A DNA stretch of 64,000 bases from positions 10,730,501 to 10,794,500 of the forward strand of contig CM026571.1 of NCBI GenBank assembly GCA_015143295.1, given 5' to 3'. The stretch comes from Tetracentron sinense. Lineage: Eukaryota; Streptophyta; Magnoliopsida; Trochodendrales; Trochodendraceae. Under the pieces are notes generated by a model. That model searched no databases and had not been told where the DNA came from. It saw nothing but the letters and a program-made list of their open reading frames with translations. This document shows positions 11,150-22,321 of this stretch, one piece after another. Made by a program: the position numbers and the translations under genes. Each line of letters begins with the position of its first letter. Position 1 is the stretch's first letter.

Positions 11150-12090
11150 CTGGCCAAATGCCAAGAAACAAATGAGTTGTGGTTATCTTCCCTGCATTTT
11201 ACAGGTAAACTAATTGATTCTCTGTATATCACAGATAATGTCAATGATGAAAGGATAAATAAGAAATGAAATGCAATTCTGACTATTTACCCCAGTTAGC
11301 CAGGTTGGGGATAATGTTCAAACAGTAGAGCTCTCACTCTGCATGCAAGAGGCATTGGTGATACACTGTATCTTCATTTCTAGTTACAATTTTATAAATC
11401 AGGAAAATAAAATGCATTTAAGTGCTCCATTTGCTTTGAAATTTAAATACTTGAACAGAAAATATCTGAGACCCGATTTTCTAGAAGATTGTACTCCATA
11501 AACACAAAGCCATACGTGTAGCCTACATGGATGAAGATGGGGCTCACCATTCTATGGCCCAATCTAAATATTTTCCCAACCAAAAGAAAAAAAACCTACC
11601 AGATGATTGATTCTCAGTTATACCCATGAGGTCTTTACATTGTTGTTTAAAAGGATTTGTATTCTTTGTCCGACCATCCAAAAGAACACAAAAGAATGGC
11701 TGGTTAAAATCATTGGATAGGGTCAACTTTTGCATAGGTGATCTACTGGGTGGAATCTATAATAATTGATGATCCCTCATCTTAATATGGAACAACCAAC
11801 TAGCAGAAAGCAGTGTAGATAGGACAGTCATGTACAAAGGGAACTCATCATCTTAATATGTAACTTTTTCATTAATAAATTCATGTTATTTATAGAGAAA
11901 GGATATGGAGGGTCGAACTCATCCATATGTGGATCTCATGTACGGTGGACGCCATTCATACACCATAACTGAGACATGGACTTTAGATTTTCCCATACTT
12001 GAAGTACGGGGGGGGGGGGATGTAAACACGATTTAATACTGTGTAATGAGATACTTTCGAGTCCTATACAACTTAAGAGGAAATTATGCA
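11150..12090. other. Intergenic, no feature seen
   Basis: AT-rich sequence without a recognisable exon or transposon end. A run of ten or more G at about 12009 is the only low-complexity feature. Confidence 0.4.
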
Positions 12091-12094
12091 CCCA

Positions 12095-12610
12095 TCAAGA
12101 TCTAATGTACCGAGTGTTCAGCTGTTCGTAACTCAATCAACTGGAAGAAAGTTTGAAAGGTTTTGTTTGGCACTACGATATTTTTGTTAGTTTTAGCACC
12201 AGGAAGATTTTCGATTGTAGTGGACAAGCGATTCAAAGGCTGGCTTCTATCTATCTTTGTAAAAACTTTGTGAAGATAGACATCGCTATATGTGAAGAAA
12301 GAAGGTGCACATGACTTTCTTATTGTTTACCTATATGTAGATGACTTAACCTAAACTAGCACAAGCATGAAGATGATAGAAGAGTTTAGAAAGGCAATGA
12401 TGATAGAGTATGAAATGACTTATTTAGGCCTTTTGAGATACTTTCTTGGTTTCCAAGTAAAGCAAAATCCTGATGAGATATTTATTCAAAAGAAAAATAT
12501 GACGATAATCTATTGAAGAAGTTCCATATGACAAAGTGCAAACCAATTGCAACTCCCATGGCAATGAATGAAAGCTATCAAAGAATGATGTGGTACAAAT
12601 GGTTGATGCC
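12095..12610 (+). pseudogene. Copia fragment: LTR-adjacent block and RT with YVDDL
   Basis: Two parts. 12095-12290 (CCATCAAGATCTAAT ... TTTGTGAAGATAG) is a ~200-bp block found again at 24922-25120 next to a Copia LTR. From about 12290 the sequence reads as degraded Copia reverse transcriptase: DFLIVYLYVDDL (about 12312-12347), then EEFRKAMMIEYEMTYLGLL, RYFLGFQVKQ and PDEIFIQK. YVDDL is the catalytic motif of the RT palm. The frame is broken by stops and shifts and no LTR end follows. Confidence 0.75.
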
Positions 12611-12991
12611 TCAATTTATTGAAGTTTGATTTGTTATAAGTGCCTTCAAAGTTGACCACTTTACTTTTCTACAAATGCTTTAAATTGAATTAATACAAAA
12701 AATGCTTTAGATTTTTGCTCAAGAAAGTATACCCACATCATCCTGCTACATCAACAAAGAGTAGGATACAATTTTTTTAAAGTGATAATGTCCATGTTAG
12801 CCCACAAATATCAGCATGGACAAGTTCAAGAGGGACTTTTTGATGTAGACATCCGGCATCAAAAAGAGTTTCAGGTTTATCATAGGCAGAGGAAGAAGAA
12901 GGCCCACACGTCACTTTGGGTAGAAGATTTGGGGGTATTGAAGACTATATGCACACATGGTTCATTAGGAAGACCCATATTGGGAAGGTGG

Positions 12992-13128
12992 GCATATGAG
13001 CTGATTTAGCATAGTTTAAGTTAGTTAGGAAAATAATAAAAACCCAATGGGCTGGACTAAAGCATATGAGCTGATTTAGCATAGTTTAAGTTAGTTAGGA
13101 AAATAATAAAAACCCAATGGGCTGGACT
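12992..13128. repeat. Perfect 67-bp tandem duplication, period 70
   Basis: The block starting GCATATGAGCTGATTTAGC and ending CCAATGGGCTGGACT occurs at 12992 and again at 13062 with no difference that I can see. The lack of divergence suggests a recent event. Confidence 0.85.
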
Positions 13129-13759
13129 TTTAGTTGGGGAGGAAACAATTTATTAGTAATATATTATTTTAGTCTTTTTATTAGATTGAGTATTTTAATA
13201 TTTAAACAAACTAGCAAACACCCCGTGCGATGCACGGAAGTAAAAAAATAGACTATAAACTGTTTAGTATCAACAAAATCTCTCATTAATTAGATAAATA
13301 GAATAAGTTTTTGAATAAAGAGTCCATCTAGGGGTACTCTTTATTTCTACACCCTATCTAAGCCCTCCTTTAAAGAATATCAATGGCTTTAGATATCGCT
13401 GATGTGTCATGATTTTGTAAAAATGATTATACCAAAATCACAATGTAACCCTAGACTCACTCTTGAATAAATTAAATTGTGATTAAAGAAAACATGCATA
13501 TATAAGGAAGCATCGTTTATTATAAACCAAATAATACTGATTATGTTTGAATAAAATAATTCAGCTATAATGATTTTGGGGGTTTACGTTTTGTGAACTC
13601 GGAGAAAGATATCTTTAGTGAGTATCACTCTCATCATGTACGAAATAAACAATAATTTGGTAACAACCAAGGCTAAAAAAAAAAGAGCAATAGTTCTCTC
13701 CACGGGCGAGGAGGAAACTATCGCTCCTCGTTCTCACATAGCCACACCCTTCAACTCAA

Positions 13760-13900
13760 CATGAACTCGGGTTAAAGTATTTTAACCTTGTGGTTAAATT
13801 ATTTTATTTTATTTTTTTAAGAACCAATAGTAGATGTCTGAACCCTAGGGGTGACTGAATCTTAACCACGATTAAATGGAGTAAAAAGGGGAACATGTGA
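13760..13900. repeat. GTTAAG-family MITE, partly decayed
   Basis: CGGGTTAAAG...CCTTGTGGTTAAAT on the left and GAACCCTAGGGGTGACTGAA...TTAACCACGATTAAA on the right form a degenerate inverted repeat with an AT-rich centre. Confidence 0.5.
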
Positions 13901-15324
13901 CAAGAAAATGGGAGCTGAGACGCACCTCCTTGAGTCACCGACCGAGGAGGTGATTATTTTCCCAAAAAAAATGCCTATTGTGAATGTTGAAAGCATGTAT
14001 GTAACATGCATATAACATGAAATTCAATATTATTCTAATTTACAACTTGAAGTGAGACTGATATACATGCCCTTTGATGTTAGCTAGTGGAGTGTTTTGC
14101 GGTTATTGGACCGTCAACCATCTAAGAAATGACCCACCAAATGAATGGTTCAGATCAAAGATTTAATATATCACAAGCATATATATAGTAAGATCAAGAT
14201 AAATATATATATGAGAATTTAAGAGGTACTGTTGCTTAGGATTCCAGAGAATACCTCCCACTTCCTCATGTTCGTGCTCTTCCTCTTTCTAAGCATGACT
14301 CTATATCATAAACTATCTACCTCCCTATTACAATAATCACGTAAGGAAATGTAGCAAGCCATTATTTGCCATAACAACTTAAACCTCACAATCGAATCAT
14401 CTCAACTGTTGATCTTCTTTTAAATACTCTTTTATTTATGTATTTGGAAATATAGGAAGAAGCATGAACAACAGGTGATGCTCTTTATGAATGAGTTAAT
14501 CCTGTACATGGTTTCAGATTACATTCAATAGGTATTACAGGGTTACATGACTCTAAATTTCACTTTTAATCGTCTAAATTTTATGGGTTACACAACTATA
14601 GTTCTTTAAATAGCCAAAAAAACTTGTACTAATAATCTAAGCCAACTTTAAGGTCGATTCTGTGAGAGGCGGAGGCGTCTTGTGAGCAAGTTCAAAAGGA
14701 AGGAGGCCAAGTCAGAGAGGCAAGGCATTCCAAAGGTTGTTGAGCATGAAGGCATACACCATAGAGGCATTCCGAGGTTGCTACGCAGAAAGGCAAACAT
14801 CAAAAAGGAACAAATTAGAATTGAGATGTGTCACTTACAAATGTGATGAGAACCTGTAGCTTTGGATGATAACCTACATTCAGAGGCTACCATTCTAAAG
14901 AAAGAGCAGTAGTGACGCCGGACATTATGATCACATTTTTTCAAAGTATCTGTGACTTAGAAAGATTGTTAGACACACCCAAAATCAAACAAAAAAAATG
15001 GAACTTGCCTTGCTCTATTGATGGAGAGGTGAAATGAGTGATGAAGATTTGAATTGGGAATTGGGAATTATGAACAAATCCTGCAAATAATTTTTTTAAA
15101 GAAAAAATGAAAGATCCAAAATTTAGCTTTGAGGACATGACCCACACTGCCACATGAACAGTGAAAAGCTCAATTGAGGTGCTCGAGCGCAATGAAATTG
15201 TTCACTGCCAAATTACCACCACAATCATTATCATTGTTCCAAATGCTCCGGACAACCTCTTCAACCCTCTCTATTTGGAGAGAGAGAGTACCCATATAGC
15301 TCCTCTCACTTAATATAGCGGATG

Positions 15325-15620
15325 GAGACCAAGGGTTAGAGAGAGAGAGAACCGTCTCTACCATGTAGTCTTTATTTTGTAGTTTAAAACTCATCTCAGT
15401 TAATAAGGGGGGAGATCAAGGGTTGGAGAGAGAGAGAGCCGTCTCTACCCATGTAACCTTTATTTTGTAGTCTAAACCTCATGTCATTTAATAAGGGAGG
15501 GAGATCAAGGGTTGGAGAAAGAGAGAGAGAGTGTGTAACGTCTCTACCCATGTAATAATTATTTTGTAGTTTAAAACTCATGTCACTTAATAGGGGAGGA
15601 AGATCAAGGATTGGAGAAAT
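15325..15620. repeat. Tandem repeat, about 87-99 bp unit
   Basis: Units begin at 15325, 15412, 15501 and 15600 with GAGA[C/T]CAAGGGTT[A/G]GAG. They continue through GAGAGAGAG, CGTCTCTACC, TTATTTTGTAGT[T/C]TAAA and CTCAT[C/G]TCA. Minus-strand open frames here with repeating SFKLQN/MGRDG phrases are by-products of the repeat, not proteins. Confidence 0.8.
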
Positions 15621-16160
15621 CAAAGAGTAGGCACCACATTAGCAGACACATGGCATCATCAAGAATAGAGAATGAAGGTCACTCAGATATGTCACGTGGA
15701 ACCAACCCGCATATAGTATTAGTATATATATATATATTATCAATTGAAAAAAAAAAATTATCAATTGATGCACAATACATATCTACATAAATTATCAATG
15801 GTTTGAATAGACACAGAAGAAAAATTACAATTATGTTAGGACAACAATAAAAAATTATATATTTTTTCTTGCTATATAAAGTGGATGGATATAAGTACAA
15901 ATAAATTATTAGGTCAGGTTTTTGTGATCCTAAACTTCGATTTTTTTTTTTTTACACAATTACTAATTGAAATTAACTATGGTAGAAGCTTTGGTTGAAA
16001 AGGTAATGGAGCAACCAAAAAAATGCCTAAATAGGGTGGTTTGGGAATTATATAAAAATAATATAGCTGAAAAAAATACCTTTCTTATAAATTGGTAATT
16101 ACCAACTACCCCTGCCATAAGGCATACAATAAGTTGATGAGTCGTATTCCTCTCCAATTG

Positions 16161-16482
16161 TAACCGGTTTTGCCAAAACCGGTTACACCCCCAAGGTGGC
16201 CACATGTCTCTTTTGACACCTCTTAACTGTGGTTAAGATTCACTAACCCCTAGAGTTCACCTACCTATCCTTGGTTTTTAGAAAAAAAATAATAGAAAAT
16301 TTTGTTAACTTTGGTTAAAATTTACCAACTCCTAGGGTTATTTTTTAAAAATATTTTTTTCAAAAAACCAAAGATAGGTGGGTGAACCCTAGGGGTAGGT
16401 GAATCTTAACCACAGTTAAGAAGTGTAAATAAAGAGACGTGGCGACCACATGGGGTAATCGGTTTTGCCAAAAAACGGTTAC
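16161..16482. mobile_element. GTTAAG-family MITE with palindromic termini
   Basis: The ends read GTAACCGGTTTTGCCAAAAC on the left, and on the right (reverse complement) GTAACCGTTTTTTGGCAAAA. Inside are paired arms GGCCACATGTCTCTTTTGACA / GGTCGCCACGTCTCTTTAT and TTAACTGTGGTTAAGATTCAC on both sides. It folds nearly end to end and has no coding capacity. Confidence 0.75.
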
Positions 16483-19054
16483 TAAGTTGATTCGATTTTC
16501 TCTTCAACTGAGCTCCTCTTCATAGTTAATCCATTACTGATTACATATCTATAGATCAATAATTTTTATGATAATGCAATGTTAACAAAAAGAACTAATT
16601 TAATTTTGAGGGGGAGCTATGCTTCATCGCCGTGGAGTGGAAGTTGAAACTCCATGAGAATTTTTCTGCTTATCAACAGTGGCCCACTTATTGATTAGTT
16701 AGTGGGCCACTTTTAAGGAATAGGAATGGGTTTATTGAGGCCTTTTTTCATTCACTTTTTTCATTTTCCTTTCCTCCCTCTTCCTAAGAGTGGTCGACAA
16801 GTTTCTCAATCAATAGACTGTTTATTCCTACGTTTAAGCAGCTTCTTCCCCTGGAAAATTGGCGATTGCCAAATAGATGGAAGCGTGCCATGCTTTGATG
16901 GCTATTGTCAAATAGAGGATGTTAATATTCTGGTCCAGAGTAAGACTTTGATGGATAGGAGAAAGATAATATGAAGAATTCAGAAGTAAGAGAAACACAT
17001 GCTTTCAAAAGCATAGTATAACAAAGTTTGAATTCCAAATATGAAGAAAATTGCTTATCCATATCACAATTCACAGTGACGGAAAATAACAAAATAAATC
17101 TGGAGCAAAGAGATCTGGCAAACCAATGTGTAACAAATGCTAGAAGTATTATGTTTCACTAACACCACTGTGGCTCCTCTCTTTCCTCGACTTGCCCGAG
17201 AGTTGAACAGTGATTGACTTCTTGATCGCTTCTTAGATGCACCCTCAAAAATATATATTTTTTCTTCTCTCTTTGTCTGACTCTTTATTTTTCCAAGTTG
17301 TGGAAGAAGAACGGTCGAGGAGAAAAAGACTTCGTCTCGTTTTGAAGCATCGTTGAGGCTAGGTACAGTGAGGAGACGAATTGGAGAGCAGTGAGAATTG
17401 AGCCACTTATTATTTAAAATAAAACTTAACAACACCCCCAAAGTTGATAATTGAAATTTTAAAAAAATATTAAATTGAGAGAACACGTCTCCTAAGAAAG
17501 ATGGTGAGTGCTGCCAGAATCAATGCTATTGAGGAGATGTTCTAGTGGGCCCTATCTCATCATCAAATGGTGCACATATACAGCAATCCCTTAATCACTC
17601 AGGAGTCTCAAAACTTTCAGTAAACCTGAAAAAAAATTGCAAAAAAACACAAATTGATTAAAGAAAGAAAAACTCCATGAGGACTTTTGGTCACAATATA
17701 CTCAGGAACCCAAAAAGTAAAAAAACAAAAATAAAAAATGGGAGAGAGGATAAGGGGGAAGAGCATATACCCAAACTGAAAAGTGCAACTTGGGTAAACC
17801 AAAGAATTTTAATCCCTCTTTTGAGTTACAACGGTATCACGGGAGATGTCTACCCTTATCTTCTATTACAGAGTTCATGCAACCGCTCTTTACATGTCGT
17901 CGCCACCCTAGGTACAGGAAATACAAGTTGGCATAACAGTTAATGGTACAAATCAGTATCGAATCAAATTATTAGTGAATTAGAGTATTCACCAATCTGT
18001 GGACGTTGTAAACGCTGAATAAAAATGTAATAGTATCGGATTCTGACTATCTTGCCAGCAAAACGAAATATGGATCGCCACCGGGTCTTCCATATAGAAA
18101 CAACAATAATAAATTAAATATTAATATTCTTGGCGAGTTCTGAAAATTTGCCAAACAAATTAAACTAATCATTCTAACTAACAAAAATACAAAACGTACA
18201 CAAAGAAATTAGACATTTAAATCGAATTTGAGTTCTAGGGCTCCTTCAAAATTTAATGTTTACGAAATGTAAAATAAAAAATCTTATAAGGATAAAGGTG
18301 CTCTTTCCGCCATGGAAGTGGGTCTTGGATCCTTCGAATGCTTTAACGGCTACTTGTGGTTGATGAACATCAACCATTGTTTGACCTTCAAAATCCTTCT
18401 AAAACCCTATCATTTTCTCTTTCAGCAGTCGTATCTTCGCATACGTGCATGAGATGAGATGTAATGTTTGGCAGTCCCCAGTCCCCACTCACGTTTTGAT
18501 TAGAAGATTTGAATCACTCTTCACATGCCTCAAATAGGTGTGTAGTTTCTTTAATATTTAAAGCAAATAAAGAGGAGAGAGAGGATAGGAAACAGTTAAG
18601 AGGTAAAGAGAAGCGAGAGGGGAGGGAAAAGAGGAGGTGAAGTTTGGACGTTCCATCTAACCATTCCATTTCCTATTTTTATTCGCTACAAACGTCACGT
18701 GATGATCACTTACCAACTTAGGTTTAATTTATAAACATGAGGAGACGAATCGATGGAGAGAAGAGGGGGTTTCCATGGGGAGTTGAATCTGTGGAGGTTT
18801 ATTTGGGGGAGATGAATGGGGAGATGGAGAGTTATTTAGAGTAATGAGTCGTTAGGAGAGAGAGGAAATTTACTTGACAAAACAAAGCAATTAATGGGAG
18901 AAAAATGGATGCAAAACTAAGCGTGAATGAGGAAAGGGATGGGCCCACATGGCAAACATTTATTAGAGGTGACACATGGCAATAACTTGAAGCCAAAATA
19001 GAGGATTCTGAAGGTATCCACGTGGATACCAACAGCTATATAGTAGTAGTAAGA
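16483..19054 (-). mobile_element. Minus-strand Helitron 5' end and interior
   Basis: At 19054 the minus strand begins TCTTACTACTACTATATAGC preceded by A, a good Helitron 5' terminus. It shares ACTA.TACTATAT and GTTGGT..CCACGTG with the 5' sequence near 15735. The matching 3' end may be 13211 or may be lost. In between I see no certain gene. A minus-strand frame at 17064-17486 (140 codons) holds a polar stretch (KREEKIYIFEGASKKRSRSQ) without known motifs. A minus-strand phrase near 18300-18400 (VDVHQPQVAVKAFEGSKTHF) may be a captured fragment. Confidence 0.45.
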
Positions 19055-19870
19055 TAGGGTTTACATCTATTTAAACTTCATGTTTGCTGTAAATTTTTAG
19101 TTGATGAATTTATGAATGAAAGAAAAGTACTCTTGAGTATTCTCCTGTGAATGGAATTGGTGTGAGGCCATGGAGGTGATTCCCTAAAGCTCTAAGGTAT
19201 GTTCTTGATATTTACTTTCTTGTTCTCCTTTGACCTTTCTTTCTCTGTGATTTCACTGTTTTACCTTAAAACTCTAATTTACAAAATCCTAGATCCTATT
19301 CCCTTGCTGCCGCCAGCATTCCCTAACCTGTTAATACAGCCGCAGCCCCCTGCAGCCTTTCCCCTTGACTGCCGCAGCCACCTGCAGTCACTCCAAGGGC
19401 TGCCGCACCACTTTCCATCCCCTCCCTTGTTGTTGCAGCTTGTCCCAGCCCTACCCCATTGCTGTCCAACCTTCCCGCACCTTCCCGCAGGTTTTGATAC
19501 TGCTGCCACAGCTCCTATTTCATTCCCATTGCAGGTACAGCCCTCTCTAAATTTAAATCCCTAAAACAGCAAGTCCTTATGTTCCCTAAAACTCTAAATC
19601 AACAAAGAAAAATCTAAATCCTAACCCTATATGTTCAAAACCCTAAAACAGAAAATTGAAGCCCTTTTGTATGATTAAATCTACATCCGAAACCCTAAAA
19701 TCAACCACCAACCTTCTGCAATCCTAGAAAGGACCGGAAACTCTGCATTGAATTAAGAGCTAATCCCTAAGTTTGTGGAAGCATGGAAATAACTGGCGGT
19801 CGTATTATAGGTTTGTGACGTAGCCTTGAATCTTTATAAAATTGCATTCTTGAATTTTCTTCACTAATTA
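19055..19870. other. Unannotated stretch with C-rich tract
   Basis: 19300-19540 is rich in C and CTG/CAG words. It gives overlapping open frames on both strands (proline/leucine-rich on +), none with a recognisable domain. Several AACCCTAAA-like words follow (19557-19700). I do not call a gene. Confidence 0.4.
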
Positions 19871-20520
19871 TTTGTGAAAGGATTGCTGTTTTATAATTTT
19901 CCTTATTCTTACTAATTCAATCTTGATCTCAACACCTTAGATACTAGGCCATTGCATAGTCCTACATCACTTTTGCTCTCCAAGATGCGTTTGAGAAATT
20001 TGTGATAGGATTGCTATTTTATAATTTTCCTTTTTATTTCTAATTCAATCTTGATCTCAGCACACCAGATACTAGGCCATTGGATATTCCTACATCACTT
20101 TTGCTCTCCAAGATGTGTTTGAGAAATGAAGTCTATGAAATTTTCCATAGATGCATCCTTCACATACCTTATCTTCTTTATTAATTGAAGGCAGCCATGT
20201 TCTTTTCCTCCAATAACTTTATACCTCTAAAATTTAGATGGCCATATCTCAAAGGGCATAACCAAGTTTCATAAACACTTTCAGATTTTAATGCATAATC
20301 CTCTGAGTTGTGTAGTAAGAGGAAAAAAAATTTATTGTCATCTTTACTCTTGCCACTATTTGCCTATCATTCTTATCCAAAAGTATGCCTTAATCTTTAT
20401 CAAAATTGACCAAGTACACTTTTTTTGTATCAATTGTCCAACACTTAATAGATTTTGAGATTCCATTTTTTAAAAAATAGATTTTGAGTCAAGCCAGAAA
20501 CATAAAAAAACATCATAAAT
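19870..20520 (-). pseudogene. Copia GAG-pre-integrase fragment (minus)
   Basis: On the minus strand the sequence at about 20330-20100 reads WLCPLRYGHLNFRGIKLLEE and then, after a broken stretch, VCEGCIYGKFHRLHFSNTSW. This is the zinc-binding GAG-pre-integrase segment that precedes the Copia integrase. Its tail is tandemly duplicated: two ~125-bp blocks (about 19872-19997 and 19998-20127) share TTTTATAATTTTCCTT, CAATCTTGATCTCA and CTCTCCAAGATG. The piece belongs with the inverted LTR to its right. Confidence 0.7.
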
Positions 20521-20885
20521 AAGTTTAGAGTTGCCTCCCTTTATTTGTACGGCTATGACTCCTCCTTCAATATTTTGAAGCTTCCAATCTCCAAGTTTTA
20601 CTTGAGAATGCACTCCTTCATTTAAGTCAACAAAATCAACTCCAATTTCCTATCAGTCCACTCAAATGGAGACCCCCTCTATTTATAGATACAATAAGAA
20701 GTTTCTACATATATTGAAATATAAGAAGTCACCTAGGAATACCAAAAGACTCATTGGAATACAAAAGGGATTTTCTAGAAACATGGGAAGACCAAAAGGC
20801 TCTTCTAGATCGTGTCTTTGAGAAGATCAAGAGACTTTTCTAAAATATTTCTAGAAGATTTTTTCAAATTATTTTCCAACAATGC
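20520..20885 (-). repeat. Inverted Copia LTR (U3 part), minus orientation
   Basis: On the minus strand it begins TGTTGGAAAATAATTTGAA at 20885. It then tracks the + LTR at 22097 through TCTTCTAGAAA, GATCTTCTC, TTTTGTATTCCAATGAGTC, GGTATTCCTAGGTGA and TATAAATAGAGGGGGTCT (likely TATA box). Similarity fades after GAGTGGA. It stands directly against the RT fragment at 20886. Confidence 0.75.
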
Positions 20886-22088
20886 AGTTTGGTTGGATCC
20901 TTGATATATCTCTTGAATACATGGCCTAACATTGTACATGTAGTCAGATTGGTCTCGAGGTTCATGAGTGAGCCTGACAAAAATCATTTTGTAACAGCAA
21001 AGAGAATTCCGTGGTATATCAAGGGAGCGAAGAGTTATGGCATTAAATATTCACCAGAAGAAAAAAAAATAAGCTCATTGGCTACCAGTGTTTTAAAAAG
21101 CGTGCGAGGCTTACGCCTCGAGGCTCGCCTTGGGGGAAGGCTTGAGGAAAATGCCTTAAGGCTCAACCATGAGGCTTAAAACCCATGAGACACACACCTC
21201 ATGCCTTGAAGCTCGCTTTATGTCTATGGCATACATCTTATACATTAACTAAAACTAGGTTTTTACCCACAACTGAAACTTAAATATTGTTTTTCTATTT
21301 GTTATATGTTTCAACTAATTTATATAGTATTTCTTATGTGTACGCATGCACCCACACGAACACACACAATGTACACGAATGCATATGCATATATATAAAT
21401 GTATCTCTCTCTTTCTATATATCTATGTGTATAATACTATAAATTTTTCCAATCAAAAAATATATATATAAATATATATACTATAATATTTCATTAACTT
21501 TTTTAATCTTTTTACAATTTTTCTTATATTTTATTGATTTGTTAAAATGAGAGAGTATGAAGCTTTCTTGTGAAGCTTACGCCTCACGCCTCTTGAGGTC
21601 CTAACGCCTCGCCTCATGCCTTCACATTTTCAAATATTGTTAGCTACACAGACAATGATTGGGCACGATCAATTGATGAAAAACATAGTACTTCAGGTTA
21701 CATGTTTATCTATAGGATTAAAGGTCATATCATGATCTTCAAAAAGCAAAAGATAGTAGCACTTTCGTTCGCAACATAGTACATTTCAGCTACAAGTTCA
21801 GCATGTGAAGCAGTTTGGATCAAACGGGTGTTGATTGACCTCCAACAATGAGCAAAAATATCCATAATATGTCAACAATTGCTATGACAAAGATTCGGTA
21901 TTCAAAAGTCGGTCAAAGCACATAGAGATTCGCCCTAACTTTATCAGAGAATTATTTGAAGAGAGACAACTAGAATTAAAAATTTCCAAATCAAATGATC
22001 AGCTCGCAGATATCTTCACTAAGGTTGTAAATGCTGAAAAATTCATCAAGTTCAGAAAGATGTAGAGAGTTCAAGATTTTTCAAATTA
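20886..22088 (+). pseudogene. Copia RT C-terminus and RNase H (interrupted)
   Basis: Reading + gives VGSLIYLLNTWPNIVHVVRL and SRFMSEPDKNHFVTAKRIPW, then GIKYSPEEKKISSLAT. A 554-bp hAT-like insertion follows, and the RNase H resumes at YTDNDWARSIDEKHSTSGY. After that come LSFAT, YISATSSACEAVWIKRVLID and a shifted HIEIRPNFIRELFE...QLADIFTK. These are the end of the Copia RT and the RNase H domain. There are several stops. The polypurine tract AAAGGGGAA (22088-22096) follows. Confidence 0.88.
21086..21639. mobile_element. hAT-like element with GCCTCG-word body
   Basis: Ends CAGTGTTTTAAAAAGCG and, reverse complemented on the right, CAATATTTGAAAATGTG. Flanks are TTGGCTAC (21078-21085) and TTAGCTAC (21640-21647), an 8-bp duplication with one change. 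The arms are built from GAGGC/GCCTCG words (GAGGCTTACGCCTCGAGGC) and the centre is AT-rich with ATATATA. It splits the Copia RNase H between LAT and YTDNDW, which confirms its borders. No transposase. Confidence 0.85.
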
Positions 22089-22096
22089 AAGGGGAA

Positions 22097-22321
22097 TGTT
22101 AGAATGTAATTTGAAGAAAAAAATCTTCTAGAAACATTCTAGAAGAGTCTCTTGGAAAATAATTTTCTAGAAGACTATTCTATAAGAGTCTCTTGATCTT
22201 CTCCAAGACACATTCTAGAAGAAACTTTTGATCTTCCTATGTTTCTAGAAAATCTCTTTTGTATTCCAATGAGTCTTTTGGTATTCCTAGGTGATTTTTC
22301 ATACTTTAATGTATGTAAAAG
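22097..22321 (+). repeat. Copia 3' LTR, first part
   Basis: Starts TGTTAGAATG right after the polypurine tract. It carries several TCTAGAA words (TTCTAGAAACATTCTAGAAG) that may be U3 control repeats. It is interrupted at 22321 by a solo LTR and continues at 24406 with CTTCTTCTTGTATCTATAAA (TATA box). The 3' end is not certain, somewhere before about 25070. Confidence 0.8.

Larger units (their letters stand above)
13211..15740 (-). mobile_element. Helitron on the minus strand (3' end clear)
   Basis: Read on the minus strand, the 3' end is CCGTGC-ATC-GCACGG (13237-13223), then ...TTTGCTAG at 13211, next base T. A Helitron-like 5' sequence (TACTAATACTATATGCGGG) lies near 15697-15735. The same 5' type also occurs at 19054, so the element may instead run to that point with a nested or partial copy between. 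No Rep or helicase is inside, so it is non-autonomous. The interior from 13240 to 15300 contains a GTTAAG-type MITE half (13760-13900) and no supported gene. A short open + frame at 14645-14847 rich in Arg/Lys is unexplained. Confidence 0.6.

Noticed and set aside
17064-17486. 140-codon minus frame
   Set aside because: Possible captured fragment, but no family, repeat pattern or splice signal supports it as a gene.
19199-19564. Proline/leucine-rich 121-codon frame
   Set aside because: It lies in a C-rich tract open on both strands, without a motif or splice context.
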